A DNA stretch of 64,000 nt from PCRC01 sp040384665 (lineage in GTDB: Bacteria; Pseudomonadota; Gammaproteobacteria; Burkholderiales; Burkholderiaceae_C): positions 62,001 through 126,000 of the forward strand of contig JAZKIY010000011.1 in assembly GCA_040384665.1 (NCBI GenBank), given 5' to 3'. The notes beneath the pieces were generated by a model. The model searched no databases, had not been told where the DNA came from, and saw only the letters and a program-made list of their open reading frames with translations. This document shows positions 50,273 to 59,306 of the stretch, one piece after another. The stretch's first letter is position 1, and each line of letters starts with the position of its first letter. Made by a program: the position numbers and the translations under genes.

Positions 50273-50833
50273 ATGACGATAGAAGACATCAAAAAGAACA
50301 CTGAAGCCCGCATGCACCAGTCGGTGGAGGCTTTCAAGGTCAACCTGACCAAGATCCGCACTGGCCGTGCCAATCCGGCATTGCTCGACACCGTTCACGT
50401 GGACTACTACGGCTCGATGGTGCCGATCAGCCAGGTGGCCAATGTGGGCCTGCTCGATTCCCGCACCATCAGCGTCCAGCCCTGGGAAAAAGGCATGGGT
50501 GCAAAGATTGAAAAAGCCATCCGCGAGAGTGATCTGGGACTGAACCCGTCGTCACAAGGCGACCTGCTCCGCGTGCCGCTGCCATTGATGTCGGAAGAGC
50601 GCCGCAAGGAACTCACCAAGCTGGTCCGCGCCGAAGGTGAAAGTGCCAAAGTGGTGGTGCGCAGTCTGCGCCGTGACGCGAACGAAGCGACCAAGAAGCT
50701 GGTCAAGGACAAGCTGGCGTCTGAGGACGACGAGCGCCGCAGCCACGACGATGTGCAGAAAATCACCGACCGCACCATTCTGGAAATCGACAAACTGGTG
50801 GCCGGCAAGGAACAAGACATCATGGCCGTTTGA
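50273..50833 (+). CDS. frr: Ribosome recycling factor
   Basis: A 186-residue two-domain protein that, with EF-G, splits the post-termination ribosome. Visible: VEAFKVNLTKIRTGRANPAL, VDYYGSMVPISQVANVGLLD and RVPLPLMSEERRKELTKLVR, with a long C-terminal helix ending GKEQDIMAV. Its stop overlaps the uppS start (TGATG). Confidence 0.97.
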   Translation: MTIEDIKKNTEARMHQSVEAFKVNLTKIRTGRANPALLDTVHVDYYGSMVPISQVANVGLLDSRTISVQPWEKGMGAKIEKAIRESDLGLNPSSQGDLLRVPLPLMSEERRKELTKLVRAEGESAKVVVRSLRRDANEATKKLVKDKLASEDDERRSHDDVQKITDRTILEIDKLVAGKEQDIMAV

Positions 50834-51558
50834 TGCCACCGGTTGCCAGACTGTCCGCCATGAAGCCCGCGCACATCGCCATCGTCATGGACGGCAATGG
50901 GCGTTGGGCGACCAACCGGTTCCTGCCACGTGTGGCCGGACACCGCCAAGGTGTGGAGTCGCTGCGCCGCTGCGTGCAGGCATGCATTGACCGGGGCATC
51001 ACGGTACTGACCGTGTTCGCTTTCTCATCAGAGAACTGGAACAGGCCTGCCGACGAGGTGTCTGGCCTGATGGGCCTCATGGCCAGCGCGCTGTCCAGTG
51101 AAGTCGCAGCGCTGCAGCGCAATGGCGTGCGCATCCATTTCGTGGGGGATCTGCGCCCGCTGTCGTCACGGTTGCGCACTGGCCTTGTGGAAGCTGAGCA
51201 GGCCACCGCAAGCAACCACCGGTTGGTGCTCAACGTTTGCTTCAACTACGGTGGCCGCTGGGACATCACACAGGCGGCAGCCCAACTCGTGGCGCGGGGC
51301 GAACCCTTGACCGAGACCGCGCTGACGCAGGCCATGGCACTCGGCCATGTGCCCGATCCCGACCTGATCATCCGCACCGGCGGCGAGCAGCGCCTGAGCA
51401 ACTTCCTGCTTTGGCAAGCGGCCTACGCCGAACTCTATTTCAGCGACAAGCTTTGGCCCGAGTTTGACGACTCCGAGCTGGACCGGGCACTGCTGGCCTA
51501 CAGCCAGCGCGAGCGCCGTTTCGGCTTGACCACGGCACAGGTCCAGCGGGCCGCCTGA
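50833..51558 (+). CDS. uppS: Undecaprenyl diphosphate synthase
   Basis: A 241-residue cis-prenyltransferase that makes the C55 carrier lipid for cell-wall synthesis. Motifs: HIAIVMDGNGRWATNRFLPR with the catalytic Asp, FAFSSENWNRPADEVSGLMG and DLIIRTGGEQRLSNFLLWQA. The ATG at 50833 overlaps the frr stop; a second ATG at 50860 (MKPAHIAIVM) is the common family start and remains possible. The stop overlaps cdsA by one base. Confidence 0.96.
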   Translation: MPPVARLSAMKPAHIAIVMDGNGRWATNRFLPRVAGHRQGVESLRRCVQACIDRGITVLTVFAFSSENWNRPADEVSGLMGLMASALSSEVAALQRNGVRIHFVGDLRPLSSRLRTGLVEAEQATASNHRLVLNVCFNYGGRWDITQAAAQLVARGEPLTETALTQAMALGHVPDPDLIIRTGGEQRLSNFLLWQAAYAELYFSDKLWPEFDDSELDRALLAYSQRERRFGLTTAQVQRAA

Positions 51559-52403
51559 TGCTGAAAACCCGCGTCATCACGGCGGTGCTGTTGCTGGCGG
51601 TGCTGTTGCCGGCATTGTTTTATCCCGCCCCCGAACCTTTTTGTGCACTGGCTTTGGTCTTCATCACCGCCGCTGGTTGGGAGTGGGGCCGACTCAATGG
51701 TTGTCGCCAGCCGGCGTCGGTACTGCTGGCGGTTGCCTGCCTGTTGCTGAGCCTGGCCGCATGGGGGCTGGGCTGGCTCTCGGCGCCTTCGCGCACGCTG
51801 TGGCTGGTGGTGGGGGCGGTCTGGGTGCTGGGCAGTGCGGCCTTGTTGCGTGCCGGCGTTGGTGGTTGGGGGCGCTTGCCGCTGGGCCTGCGTTTGGTCG
51901 GTGGTGTGCTGGTGCTGTGTTTTGCCTGGTTGGCCATGGCCCAGGCGCGCTTCATTGGCGTGAATTTCCTGTTGTCCGGGCTGGTGTTGGTTTGGGTGGC
52001 AGACATCGCTGCCTACTTTGCCGGCCGTGCGCTGGGTGGGCGGTTCAGCCGCAGCAAGCTGGCGGCCAGCATCAGCCCTGGCAAAAGCTGGGAAGGGGTC
52101 TGGGGTGGCATGCTGGGTGTGGTGTTGCTGGCAGGCCTCTGGTGCTGGATAGACCGCCATTGGCAATTGCAGGTGCCCAGCCTGTACAGCAGGTTGGCAG
52201 CACAGGGGCTGTGGCTGCTGGTGCTGGGAGCCATCTTTCTCGCCGCGATGAGTGTGGTGGGCGATCTGGTGGAGTCGTTGGTAAAGCGCAGTGCCGGCGC
52301 CAAGGACAGCAGTGGCTTGTTGCCCGGCCATGGGGGTGTGCTGGACCGCGTCGATGCGCTGTTGCCCGTTCTGCCGCTGGTGATGATGCTGGCCACACAT
52401 TGA
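51558..52403 (+). CDS. cdsA: Phosphatidate cytidylyltransferase
   Basis: A 281-residue inner-membrane enzyme making CDP-diacylglycerol, the branch point of phospholipid synthesis. It has about eight hydrophobic helices; the family part is SISPGKSWEGVWGGMLG followed by the signature region DLVESLVKRSAGAKDSSGLL and PGHGGVLDRVDALLPVLPL with the metal-binding Asp residues. It begins at the last base of the uppS stop and ends 4 bp before dxr. Confidence 0.96.
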   Translation: MLKTRVITAVLLLAVLLPALFYPAPEPFCALALVFITAAGWEWGRLNGCRQPASVLLAVACLLLSLAAWGLGWLSAPSRTLWLVVGAVWVLGSAALLRAGVGGWGRLPLGLRLVGGVLVLCFAWLAMAQARFIGVNFLLSGLVLVWVADIAAYFAGRALGGRFSRSKLAASISPGKSWEGVWGGMLGVVLLAGLWCWIDRHWQLQVPSLYSRLAAQGLWLLVLGAIFLAAMSVVGDLVESLVKRSAGAKDSSGLLPGHGGVLDRVDALLPVLPLVMMLATH

Positions 52404-52407
52404 CGCG

Positions 52408-53607
52408 ATGACCCCCCTCCAACGCATCACGGTGCTGGGCTCCACCGGCTCCATTGGCAAGAACACGCTCGATGTGGTGGCCCGCCACCCCGATCGGTTT
52501 TCAGTGTTCGCCCTGAGTGCAGCAACCCAGGTGGATGCATTGCTCGCCCAGTGCGCGCAGTTCAAACCCAGCTATGCCGTGATGGCCAGCCCAGCGCACA
52601 GCCAGCTATTGGCCGAGAAAATAAAGGTAAACGGGCTGCTGACCAAAGTATTGTCTGGCGATGATGCTCTTGAAATAATAGCGTCTCATGCCGAGGTTGA
52701 CGCCGTGATGGCCGCCATCGTCGGCGCCGCCGGACTCGGGCCATGCCTGGCGGCGGCCCGGGCTGGCAAGCGGCTGCTGCTGGCCAACAAAGAGGCGCTG
52801 GTGGTCGGTGGCGAAGTGTTCATGGCCGCGGTGCGCGAAGGTGGTGCCCGCCTGTTGCCCATCGACAGCGAGCACTCGGCGATTTTCCAGTCGCTGCCCG
52901 AAGACCCCGCTGATTGGGCGGCGCGGGTGGAGAAAATCATCCTCACCGCATCGGGTGGGCCGTTCCGAACCCGGGCGCCTGGCAGCCTGTGCGACGTGAC
53001 CCCGGAGCAGGCCTGCGCGCATCCCAACTGGGTGATGGGTGCCAAGATTTCGGTGGATTCGGCCACGATGATGAACAAGGCGCTAGAAGTGATCGAGGCG
53101 CACCATCTGTTCGGCATGCGGCCAGACCAGATCGAAGTCGTGATCCACCCGCAGAGCATCGTTCACTCCATGGTGCAGTACCGCGACACCTCGGTGGTGG
53201 CCCAACTCGGTACGCCCGACATGCGCGGCCCGATTGCCTATGGCCTGGCCTGGCCGGACCGCGTGACCAGCGGTGCCGCTGCGCTGGACTTCACCCGCAT
53301 GCCTGCAATGACCTTCGAATCGCTGGACAGCAATGGCCACCGCGAACGTTTTCCCGGCCTGCAGCTGGCATGGGACACTCTGACCGGGGCGCCTGGAAGC
53401 TGCGCGGTGCTGAACGCCGCGAACGAGGTGGGCGTGCAGGCCTTTCTGGGCCGGCGCATCCGCTTTGACCAGATCCACGCGGTGAACCAGGCGACACTGG
53501 CCGGTGTGGTGACCCACGCACCGGCCACGTTGGCGGATTTGCTGGCACTCGATGCCGAGGCCCGCAGCAGCGCAGAACAATTTGTGCGACAGCACGGCCA
53601 GCCATAG
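52408..53607 (+). CDS. dxr: 1-deoxy-D-xylulose 5-phosphate reductoisomerase
   Basis: A 399-residue NADPH enzyme of the methylerythritol phosphate pathway; its product line feeds UppS. Motifs: ITVLGSTGSIGKNTLDVVAR (NADPH fold), VMAAIVGAAGLGPCLAAARA, LLANKEALVVGGEVF, LPIDSEHSAIFQSLPEDP with the metal-site Asp and Glu, ILTASGGPFRTRAPGSL and NWVMGAKISVDSATMMNKAL. Residues about 70-92 (EKIKVNGLLTKVLSGDDALE) are encoded by a conspicuously AT-rich patch, 52605-52690, with ATA and GTA codons rare elsewhere here; the protein remains intact. Confidence 0.96.
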   Translation: MTPLQRITVLGSTGSIGKNTLDVVARHPDRFSVFALSAATQVDALLAQCAQFKPSYAVMASPAHSQLLAEKIKVNGLLTKVLSGDDALEIIASHAEVDAVMAAIVGAAGLGPCLAAARAGKRLLLANKEALVVGGEVFMAAVREGGARLLPIDSEHSAIFQSLPEDPADWAARVEKIILTASGGPFRTRAPGSLCDVTPEQACAHPNWVMGAKISVDSATMMNKALEVIEAHHLFGMRPDQIEVVIHPQSIVHSMVQYRDTSVVAQLGTPDMRGPIAYGLAWPDRVTSGAAALDFTRMPAMTFESLDSNGHRERFPGLQLAWDTLTGAPGSCAVLNAANEVGVQAFLGRRIRFDQIHAVNQATLAGVVTHAPATLADLLALDAEARSSAEQFVRQHGQP

Positions 53608-53625
53608 GCCACCTGGGAGACGAAC

Positions 53626-54987
53626 ATGTTGACATTGGTTGCGTTCATTGTGGCTTTGGGCCTGCTGATTGCCATCCACGAGTACGGCCACTACCGGGTG
53701 GCGGTGGCTTGCGGCGTGAAAGTACTGCGTTTCTCGGTTGGTTTTGGCAAGCCCCTGCTGCGCTGGCAGCCCAAGGGCAGTCCAACCGAGTTTGTACTGG
53801 GTGTTTTCCCGCTCGGCGGCTACGTGAAAATGCTGGACGAGCGCGAAGCGCCAGTGCCAGAAAACGAGCGCCACCTGGCCTTCAACACCCAGCCACTGCG
53901 TTCGCGCGCGGCCATTGTGGTGGCTGGCCCAGTGGCCAACCTGCTGCTGGCGGTGCTGCTCTACACCGCTGTCAACTGGATGGGTGTCGAACACCCGCAG
54001 GCGCAGCTGGCCAGTCCGGTACCGGGTTCGCTGGCGCAGACCGCCGGTGTGCAAGGTGGTGAGAAGGTGCTGCAAGCGCGGCTTGATGGCGAGGCACTGG
54101 CTCCGGTGCGTTCGTTTGAAGAGCTGCGCTGGCTGATGACGCGCGGCGCACTCGACGGCCGTGACCTCACTTTGCTGATCGACCAACCCGGCCGCAACCG
54201 CACCCGCGAAGTGACGCTGGAACTGAGCCGCATCAGCGCCCGCGATGCCGATGCCCAACTGTTTCGCAAGATCGGCATTGTGGGGCCGTGGACGCGCCCG
54301 GTGGTGGGTGATGTGATGGCCGGCAGCGCTGCTGAGCGCGCTGGCCTGCGCAAAGGCGACGTGGTGATGGCGGTGGGCGACACGCCAGTGGTGGACGGCC
54401 AGCAACTGCGCGAGCTGATCCGCGACTCCTCGCGTGCTGGGCAGCCGGTGGCCCGCAGCTGGCAGATGGAGCGCAACGGCGCGGCCCTGCGGCTGGATGT
54501 ATTGCCTGAACTGCGTCTGGAAAACGGCCAACCGGTGGCGCGGATTGGTGCTTACATCGGCGGGCCACCTGAATTTGTGACTGTGCGTTACGGTTTCTTC
54601 GAGGGGCTCTGGCGTGGTGCGGTGCGGACTTGGGAGGTTTCGGCCCTGACGCTCAAGATGCTTGGCAAGATGGTGGTGGGCGAAGCGTCTCTGAAGAACC
54701 TGACGGGTCCCATTACGATTGCCGACTACGCTGGCAAGTCGGCCAGTCTGGGCCTGACGCAATACCTGGTGTTCCTGGCGCTGATCAGCGTCAGCCTCGG
54801 TGTGTTGAACCTGTTGCCTTTGCCCGTCCTCGACGGGGGGCACCTGATGTATTATCTTTGGGAGGGCGTGACCGGGCGCAGCATCTCCACTGCGTGGATG
54901 GAACGCCTGCAGCGCGGCGGTGTCGCGATCCTGCTCGTCATGATGTCCATTGCCCTGTTCAACGATGTCACCCGACTGCTAGGTTAG
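53626..54987 (+). CDS. rseP: Site-2 protease RseP
   Basis: A 453-residue intramembrane zinc metalloprotease that cleaves anti-sigma factor RseA and remnant signal peptides. Zinc motif HEYGH in LLIAIHEYGHYRVAVACGVK (E. coli has HEFGH), two PDZ domains in the middle (one around VMAGSAAERAGLRKGDVVMA), and the third zinc ligand in LNLLPLPVLDGGHLMYYLWE. Four membrane segments. It sits between dxr and bamA, the common position in proteobacteria. Confidence 0.96.
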   Translation: MLTLVAFIVALGLLIAIHEYGHYRVAVACGVKVLRFSVGFGKPLLRWQPKGSPTEFVLGVFPLGGYVKMLDEREAPVPENERHLAFNTQPLRSRAAIVVAGPVANLLLAVLLYTAVNWMGVEHPQAQLASPVPGSLAQTAGVQGGEKVLQARLDGEALAPVRSFEELRWLMTRGALDGRDLTLLIDQPGRNRTREVTLELSRISARDADAQLFRKIGIVGPWTRPVVGDVMAGSAAERAGLRKGDVVMAVGDTPVVDGQQLRELIRDSSRAGQPVARSWQMERNGAALRLDVLPELRLENGQPVARIGAYIGGPPEFVTVRYGFFEGLWRGAVRTWEVSALTLKMLGKMVVGEASLKNLTGPITIADYAGKSASLGLTQYLVFLALISVSLGVLNLLPLPVLDGGHLMYYLWEGVTGRSISTAWMERLQRGGVAILLVMMSIALFNDVTRLLG

Positions 54988-55008
54988 ACCTGCCGCAAGG
55001 CGTTTTTC

Positions 55009-57306
55009 ATGAAAAATCAAATCATTCGCTTCAAGGCCAAGACACTGTCGACCGTTGCTGCCCTGCTGGTTGCAGCCAATCCGGCCTGGGCGGTAGACCC
55101 CTTCACCTTGCGCGACATCCAGGTCGAAGGCCTGCAGCGCATTGAGCCGGGCACCATCTTCGCGTCCCTGCCTTTCCGGGTGGGCGACAACTACAGCGAC
55201 GACAAGGGCTCTGCCGCCATCCGCGCGCTGTTTGCCCTGGGCCTCTTCAAGGACGTGCGGCTGGAAGTCAATGGCGACGTGCTGGTGGTGATCGTGGAGG
55301 AGCGACCCACCGTGGCCGACGTCGAGTTTGTCGGCACCAAGGAATTTGAAAAAGACGCCCTCCAGGCGGCCATGCGCGACATCGGCCTCACCGAAGGCCG
55401 CCCGTTTGACAAGGCCCTGGCCGACCGCGCCGAGCAAGAGCTCAAGCGCCAGTACATCAACCGCAGCCTGTACGGTGTCGAAGTGGTGATCACGGTGACG
55501 CCGATTGAGCGCAACCGGGTCAACGTGTCGTTCAACGTGGTCGAAGGTGACGTTGCCAAGATCAAGGAAATCCGCATTGCAGGCAACAAGGCTTTCAGCG
55601 AATCCACACTGCGTGGCCTGTTCGACCTCGACACCGGTGGCTGGCTGAGCTTCTACACCAAAAGCGACCGTTACTCCCGTGCCAAGCTCAACGCTGACCT
55701 GGAAACGCTGAAGTCGTATTACCTGGCGCGCGGCTACCTGGAGTTCCGTGTTGATACCACCCAGGTCGCCATTTCACCCGACAAGCAGAGCATCTCCATC
55801 ACGCTGAACGTGACCGAAGGTGAGCGCTTCGTGGTCTCGGGCGTGAAGCTCGAAGGCAACTACCTGGGCAAGGAAGAAGAGTTCAAGACGCTGGTCACCA
55901 TCAAGCCGGGCGAAGCCTACAACGCCGACCTGGTGGCCAGCACCACCAAAGGCTTCACAGACTACTTCGGTACTTTCGGCTACGCGTTTGCGCGTGTCGA
56001 GGCCAAGCCCGAGATCGACCGTGTCAACAACCGTGTGGCTTTTGTTCTGCAGGCAGAACCCGCCCGCCGCGCCTATGTGCGCCGCATCAGCATCGGTGGC
56101 AACAGCCGCACCCGTGACGAAGTGATCCGGCGCGAGTTCCGCCAGTTCGAGTCGTCGTGGTACGACGGCGACAAGATCAAACTGTCCCGCGACCGGGTCG
56201 ACCGCCTCGGTTTTTTCAAGGACGTCAACGTCGAAACGGTGGAAGTCCCCGGCACAGCCGACCAGGTTGACCTGAACGTGGTGGTGGCCGAAAAGCCGAC
56301 TGGCAACCTGCTGGTCGGGGCTGGCTTCTCCAGCGCTGAAAAACTCTCGTTGACTTTCAGCATCAAACAGGAAAATATTTTCGGTTCCGGCAACTACCTC
56401 GGCTTGGAGTTGAACACCAGCAAGTTCAACCGGCAGCTGGTGGTCAGCACCACCGACCCGTATTTCACCGCCGATGGCATTTCCCGCACCTACGACGTGT
56501 ACTACCGGGCCACCCGGCCGTTCAACGACCAGGGGGGTGATTACCAACTCATCACCACCGGCGGTGGCATCCGCTTTGGCGTGCCGTTCAGCGAGTCCGA
56601 CACGGTGTTCTTCGGCGCCGGTCTGGAGCAGACCACCATCAAATCGGGCACCAACATCCCGGCGGCTTACCTGGCCTATGCCAACCAGTTCGGCTTCACC
56701 AGCCAATCGTTGCCGTTGACCATTGGTTTTGCCCGCGACAGCCGGGACAGTGCCCTGGTGCCCACGCGTGGCCGATTCCAGCGCGCCAATGCGGACTTTG
56801 GCGTGGCCGGCGACGTGCAGTATGTGCGTGGCAATTACCAGATCCAGCAGTACATCCCGATCAACCGGCAGTTCACTGTCGCCCTCAATGGCGAACTGGG
56901 CTACGGCAAAGGTCTGGGGGGCAACCCTTTCCCGATTTTCAAGAACTTCTACAGCGGCGGACTGGGGTCGGTGCGCGGCTTTGAGCAGGGCACGCTGGGT
57001 CCGCGCGACATCACTGGCTCGTTCATCGGTGGCTCCAAGAAAATCACCTTGAATGCCGAACTCAGCGCGCCGTTCCCGGGCGCTGGCAATGACCGCACAC
57101 TGCGGCTGTTCGGCTTCTTCGATGCGGGCAATGCCTATGGCGAGGACGATCCCATCCGCCTGGACACGCTGCGTACCTCAGTCGGTTTCGGTCTGAGCTG
57201 GATCTCGCCCGTCGGCCCGTTGCGCATCGCCATTGCCAATCCGGTCAAAAAAGAGCCGGGCGATAGAATTCAGAAATTGCAATTCCAAATCGGAACCTCG
57301 TTCTAA
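55009..57306 (+). CDS. bamA: Outer membrane protein assembly factor BamA
   Basis: A 765-residue Omp85 protein, the core of the machine that inserts beta-barrels into the outer membrane. A signal peptide ends at ANPAWA (residue 28). Five POTRA domains follow, beginning FTLRDIQVEGLQRIEPGTIF. The C-terminal 16-stranded barrel contains the conserved loop-6 motif in GGLGSVRGFEQGTLGPRDIT and ends in Phe (QIGTSF), the outer-membrane insertion signal. Its TAA stop overlaps the ATG of skp. Confidence 0.97.
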   Translation: MKNQIIRFKAKTLSTVAALLVAANPAWAVDPFTLRDIQVEGLQRIEPGTIFASLPFRVGDNYSDDKGSAAIRALFALGLFKDVRLEVNGDVLVVIVEERPTVADVEFVGTKEFEKDALQAAMRDIGLTEGRPFDKALADRAEQELKRQYINRSLYGVEVVITVTPIERNRVNVSFNVVEGDVAKIKEIRIAGNKAFSESTLRGLFDLDTGGWLSFYTKSDRYSRAKLNADLETLKSYYLARGYLEFRVDTTQVAISPDKQSISITLNVTEGERFVVSGVKLEGNYLGKEEEFKTLVTIKPGEAYNADLVASTTKGFTDYFGTFGYAFARVEAKPEIDRVNNRVAFVLQAEPARRAYVRRISIGGNSRTRDEVIRREFRQFESSWYDGDKIKLSRDRVDRLGFFKDVNVETVEVPGTADQVDLNVVVAEKPTGNLLVGAGFSSAEKLSLTFSIKQENIFGSGNYLGLELNTSKFNRQLVVSTTDPYFTADGISRTYDVYYRATRPFNDQGGDYQLITTGGGIRFGVPFSESDTVFFGAGLEQTTIKSGTNIPAAYLAYANQFGFTSQSLPLTIGFARDSRDSALVPTRGRFQRANADFGVAGDVQYVRGNYQIQQYIPINRQFTVALNGELGYGKGLGGNPFPIFKNFYSGGLGSVRGFEQGTLGPRDITGSFIGGSKKITLNAELSAPFPGAGNDRTLRLFGFFDAGNAYGEDDPIRLDTLRTSVGFGLSWISPVGPLRIAIANPVKKEPGDRIQKLQFQIGTSF

Positions 57307-57821
57307 TGAAGTCTTTATCCCTCTCACCGCTGTTCGGTTTGGCACTGGGTGTGGTGCTGGCATGTGGCGCCGTCCAGGCCCAGGAATTCCGTGTCGGCTT
57401 TGTCAACACCGACCGCATTTTCCGTGAGGCCAATGCCGCCAAAGCGGCCCAGAGCAAACTGGAGCAGGAGTTTTCCCGTCGCGAGAAAGAGCTGGTCGAC
57501 GGTGGCAACACCCTCAAGACGTTGTCGGACAAGTTCGAGCGCGAAGCGCCCACGTTGTCTGAAAGTCAGCGTGCCACGCGCCAGAAGCAGTTGATCGACC
57601 AGGACCGTGAGTTCGCCCGCAAGCGCCGCGAATTCCAGGAAGACCTCAACGCCCGCAAGAACGAAGAGCTGCAGCAAGTGCTGGAGCGCGCCAACAAGAT
57701 CGTCAAGCAGGTGGCCGAAGCCGAGAAGTACGACGTGATCCTGCAGGAAGCCGTCTACATCAATCCCAAGCACGACATCACTGAAAAGGTGCTCAAGACG
57801 CTGAATGCCGGTGGCAAGTAA
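57306..57821 (+). CDS. skp: Periplasmic chaperone Skp/OmpH
   Basis: A 171-residue periplasmic chaperone that holds unfolded outer-membrane proteins for BamA. A signal peptide ending GAVQAQ is followed by FRVGFVNTDRIFREANAAKA and a long, highly charged coiled-coil hairpin (residues 45-140). It closes with the family ending DVILQEAVYINPKHDITEKV. It starts within the bamA stop codon. Confidence 0.95.
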   Translation: MKSLSLSPLFGLALGVVLACGAVQAQEFRVGFVNTDRIFREANAAKAAQSKLEQEFSRREKELVDGGNTLKTLSDKFEREAPTLSESQRATRQKQLIDQDREFARKRREFQEDLNARKNEELQQVLERANKIVKQVAEAEKYDVILQEAVYINPKHDITEKVLKTLNAGGK

Positions 57822-57842
57822 CAGCATCTTGGCAAATTGTGT

Positions 57843-58856
57843 GTGGCTTTGCGTCTAGGCACGGTTGTTGAGACACTGGGTGGTGAACTGCACGGTGACC
57901 CGGACGTTCTGATCACGGGCCTGGCGCCCCTGGAGTCGGCCGATGCGGGCCAACTTGCTTTCCTGAGCCACCCCAAATACCAGGCGCAACTGGCGGCCTC
58001 CTGCGCCGCCTGTGTGATCGTCGCGCCTGCGATGCGCGAAGCCGCATTGGTCCGCGGCAGCGCCATTGTGGTGGACCAGCCCTACCTGTATTTCGCCCGC
58101 GTGACCCAGCTCTGGAAACGCCAGCAAACGCCGGCCCCTGGCCCGCGCATTCACCCGAGTGCGGTGGTGGATGCCGACGCGGTGGTGGACCCCAGCGCGG
58201 CCATTGGCCCCTTGTGTGTGGTCGAACGTGGTGCCCGCATTGGCGCGGGCACGGTGCTCAAATCGCGCGTCACGGTGGGCGAGGACTGTCAGATAGGCGA
58301 ACGCTGCCTGCTGCACCCTGGTGTGGTGATCGGTGCCGACGGTTTCGGCTTTGCGCCCAATGCCGGCACGTGGGAAAAGATCGAACAGCTCGGTGCGGTG
58401 CGCATTGGCAACGACGTGGAAATTGGCGCCAACACCTGCATCGACCGGGGCGCCCTGCAAGACACGGTGATTGGCAACGGTGTGAAGCTCGACAACCTGA
58501 TCCAGATTGGCCACAACGTGCGCATCGGTGACCACACTGCGATGGCCGGTTGTGTGGGCGTGGCGGGCAGTGCGACCATTGGTGCACACTGCACGATTGG
58601 CGGCGCGGCCATGGTGCTGGGCCACCTGACACTGGCCGACCATGTGAGCATTTCGGTTGGCACGGTGGTCACACGGTCGATCTCCGAGCCAGGTTTGTAC
58701 ACCGGGGTCTTCCCCATCGACGAAAATGCGCGGTGGGAAAAAACCGCTGCCACACTGAAGCAAATCCACCGCCTGCGCGAGCGCATCAAGGCGCTTGAAG
58801 CGCGCGAGCCACCGCCACGCGACCCCTCTCCGCCCAAGAAAGAACAACAACCATGA
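57843..58856 (+). CDS. lpxD: UDP-3-O-(3-hydroxyacyl)glucosamine N-acyltransferase LpxD
   Basis: A 337-residue trimeric left-handed beta-helix acyltransferase, third step of lipid A synthesis. An N-terminal uridine-binding domain (VETLGGELHGDPDVLITGLA) is followed by many hexapeptide repeats (IGARIGAGTVL-type) with the catalytic His in NLIQIGHNVRIGDHTAMAGC. A Pro-rich tail closes it. The GTG at 57843 gives MALRLGTVVETLGG, the best match to family starts; a TTG six bases upstream is the only alternative nearby and no strong ribosome site marks either. It overlaps fabZ by four bases. Confidence 0.95.
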   Translation: MALRLGTVVETLGGELHGDPDVLITGLAPLESADAGQLAFLSHPKYQAQLAASCAACVIVAPAMREAALVRGSAIVVDQPYLYFARVTQLWKRQQTPAPGPRIHPSAVVDADAVVDPSAAIGPLCVVERGARIGAGTVLKSRVTVGEDCQIGERCLLHPGVVIGADGFGFAPNAGTWEKIEQLGAVRIGNDVEIGANTCIDRGALQDTVIGNGVKLDNLIQIGHNVRIGDHTAMAGCVGVAGSATIGAHCTIGGAAMVLGHLTLADHVSISVGTVVTRSISEPGLYTGVFPIDENARWEKTAATLKQIHRLRERIKALEAREPPPRDPSPPKKEQQP

Positions 58857-59293
58857 TGGACATTTACCAAATTCTGCAGAAGCTGCCGCACCGCTACCCC
58901 ATTCTGTTGGTGGACCGGGTGCTGGAAGTGGAGAAGGGCGTGCGCATCAAGGCGCTGAAGAACGTGTCGGTCAACGAGCCATTTTTTGTTGGCCATTTCC
59001 CGCACCGGCCGGTGATGCCGGGTGTGCTGATCCTGGAGGCGCTGGCGCAGGCCGCCGCGCTGCTGTCGTTCGCCACGCTGGACATCACGCTGGACGAAAA
59101 AACGATTTACTACTTTGCAGGCATCGACGGCGCGCGCTTCAAGCGCCCGGTGGAGCCAGGCGACCAGCTGATCCTCGACGTGGAACTGGGCCGTGCCAAG
59201 GCTGGTATCTACAAGTTCAAGGCCCGCGCCTGGGTCGGCAGCGACCTGGCCGCCGAAGCCGAACTGATGTGCACCATGCGCAAGGTGGCCTGA
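58853..59293 (+). CDS. fabZ: 3-hydroxyacyl-[acyl-carrier-protein] dehydratase FabZ
   Basis: A 146-residue hot-dog enzyme of fatty acid synthesis. The catalytic His and Glu lie in FFVGHFPHRPVMPGVLILEA; the start MMDIYQILQKLPHRYPILLV is typical. The ATGA overlap with lpxD indicates coupling, which helps balance hydroxyacyl-ACP between lipid A and phospholipid synthesis. Confidence 0.97.
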   Translation: MMDIYQILQKLPHRYPILLVDRVLEVEKGVRIKALKNVSVNEPFFVGHFPHRPVMPGVLILEALAQAAALLSFATLDITLDEKTIYYFAGIDGARFKRPVEPGDQLILDVELGRAKAGIYKFKARAWVGSDLAAEAELMCTMRKVA

Positions 59294-59306
59294 GCGGGTG
59301 GCTGCG

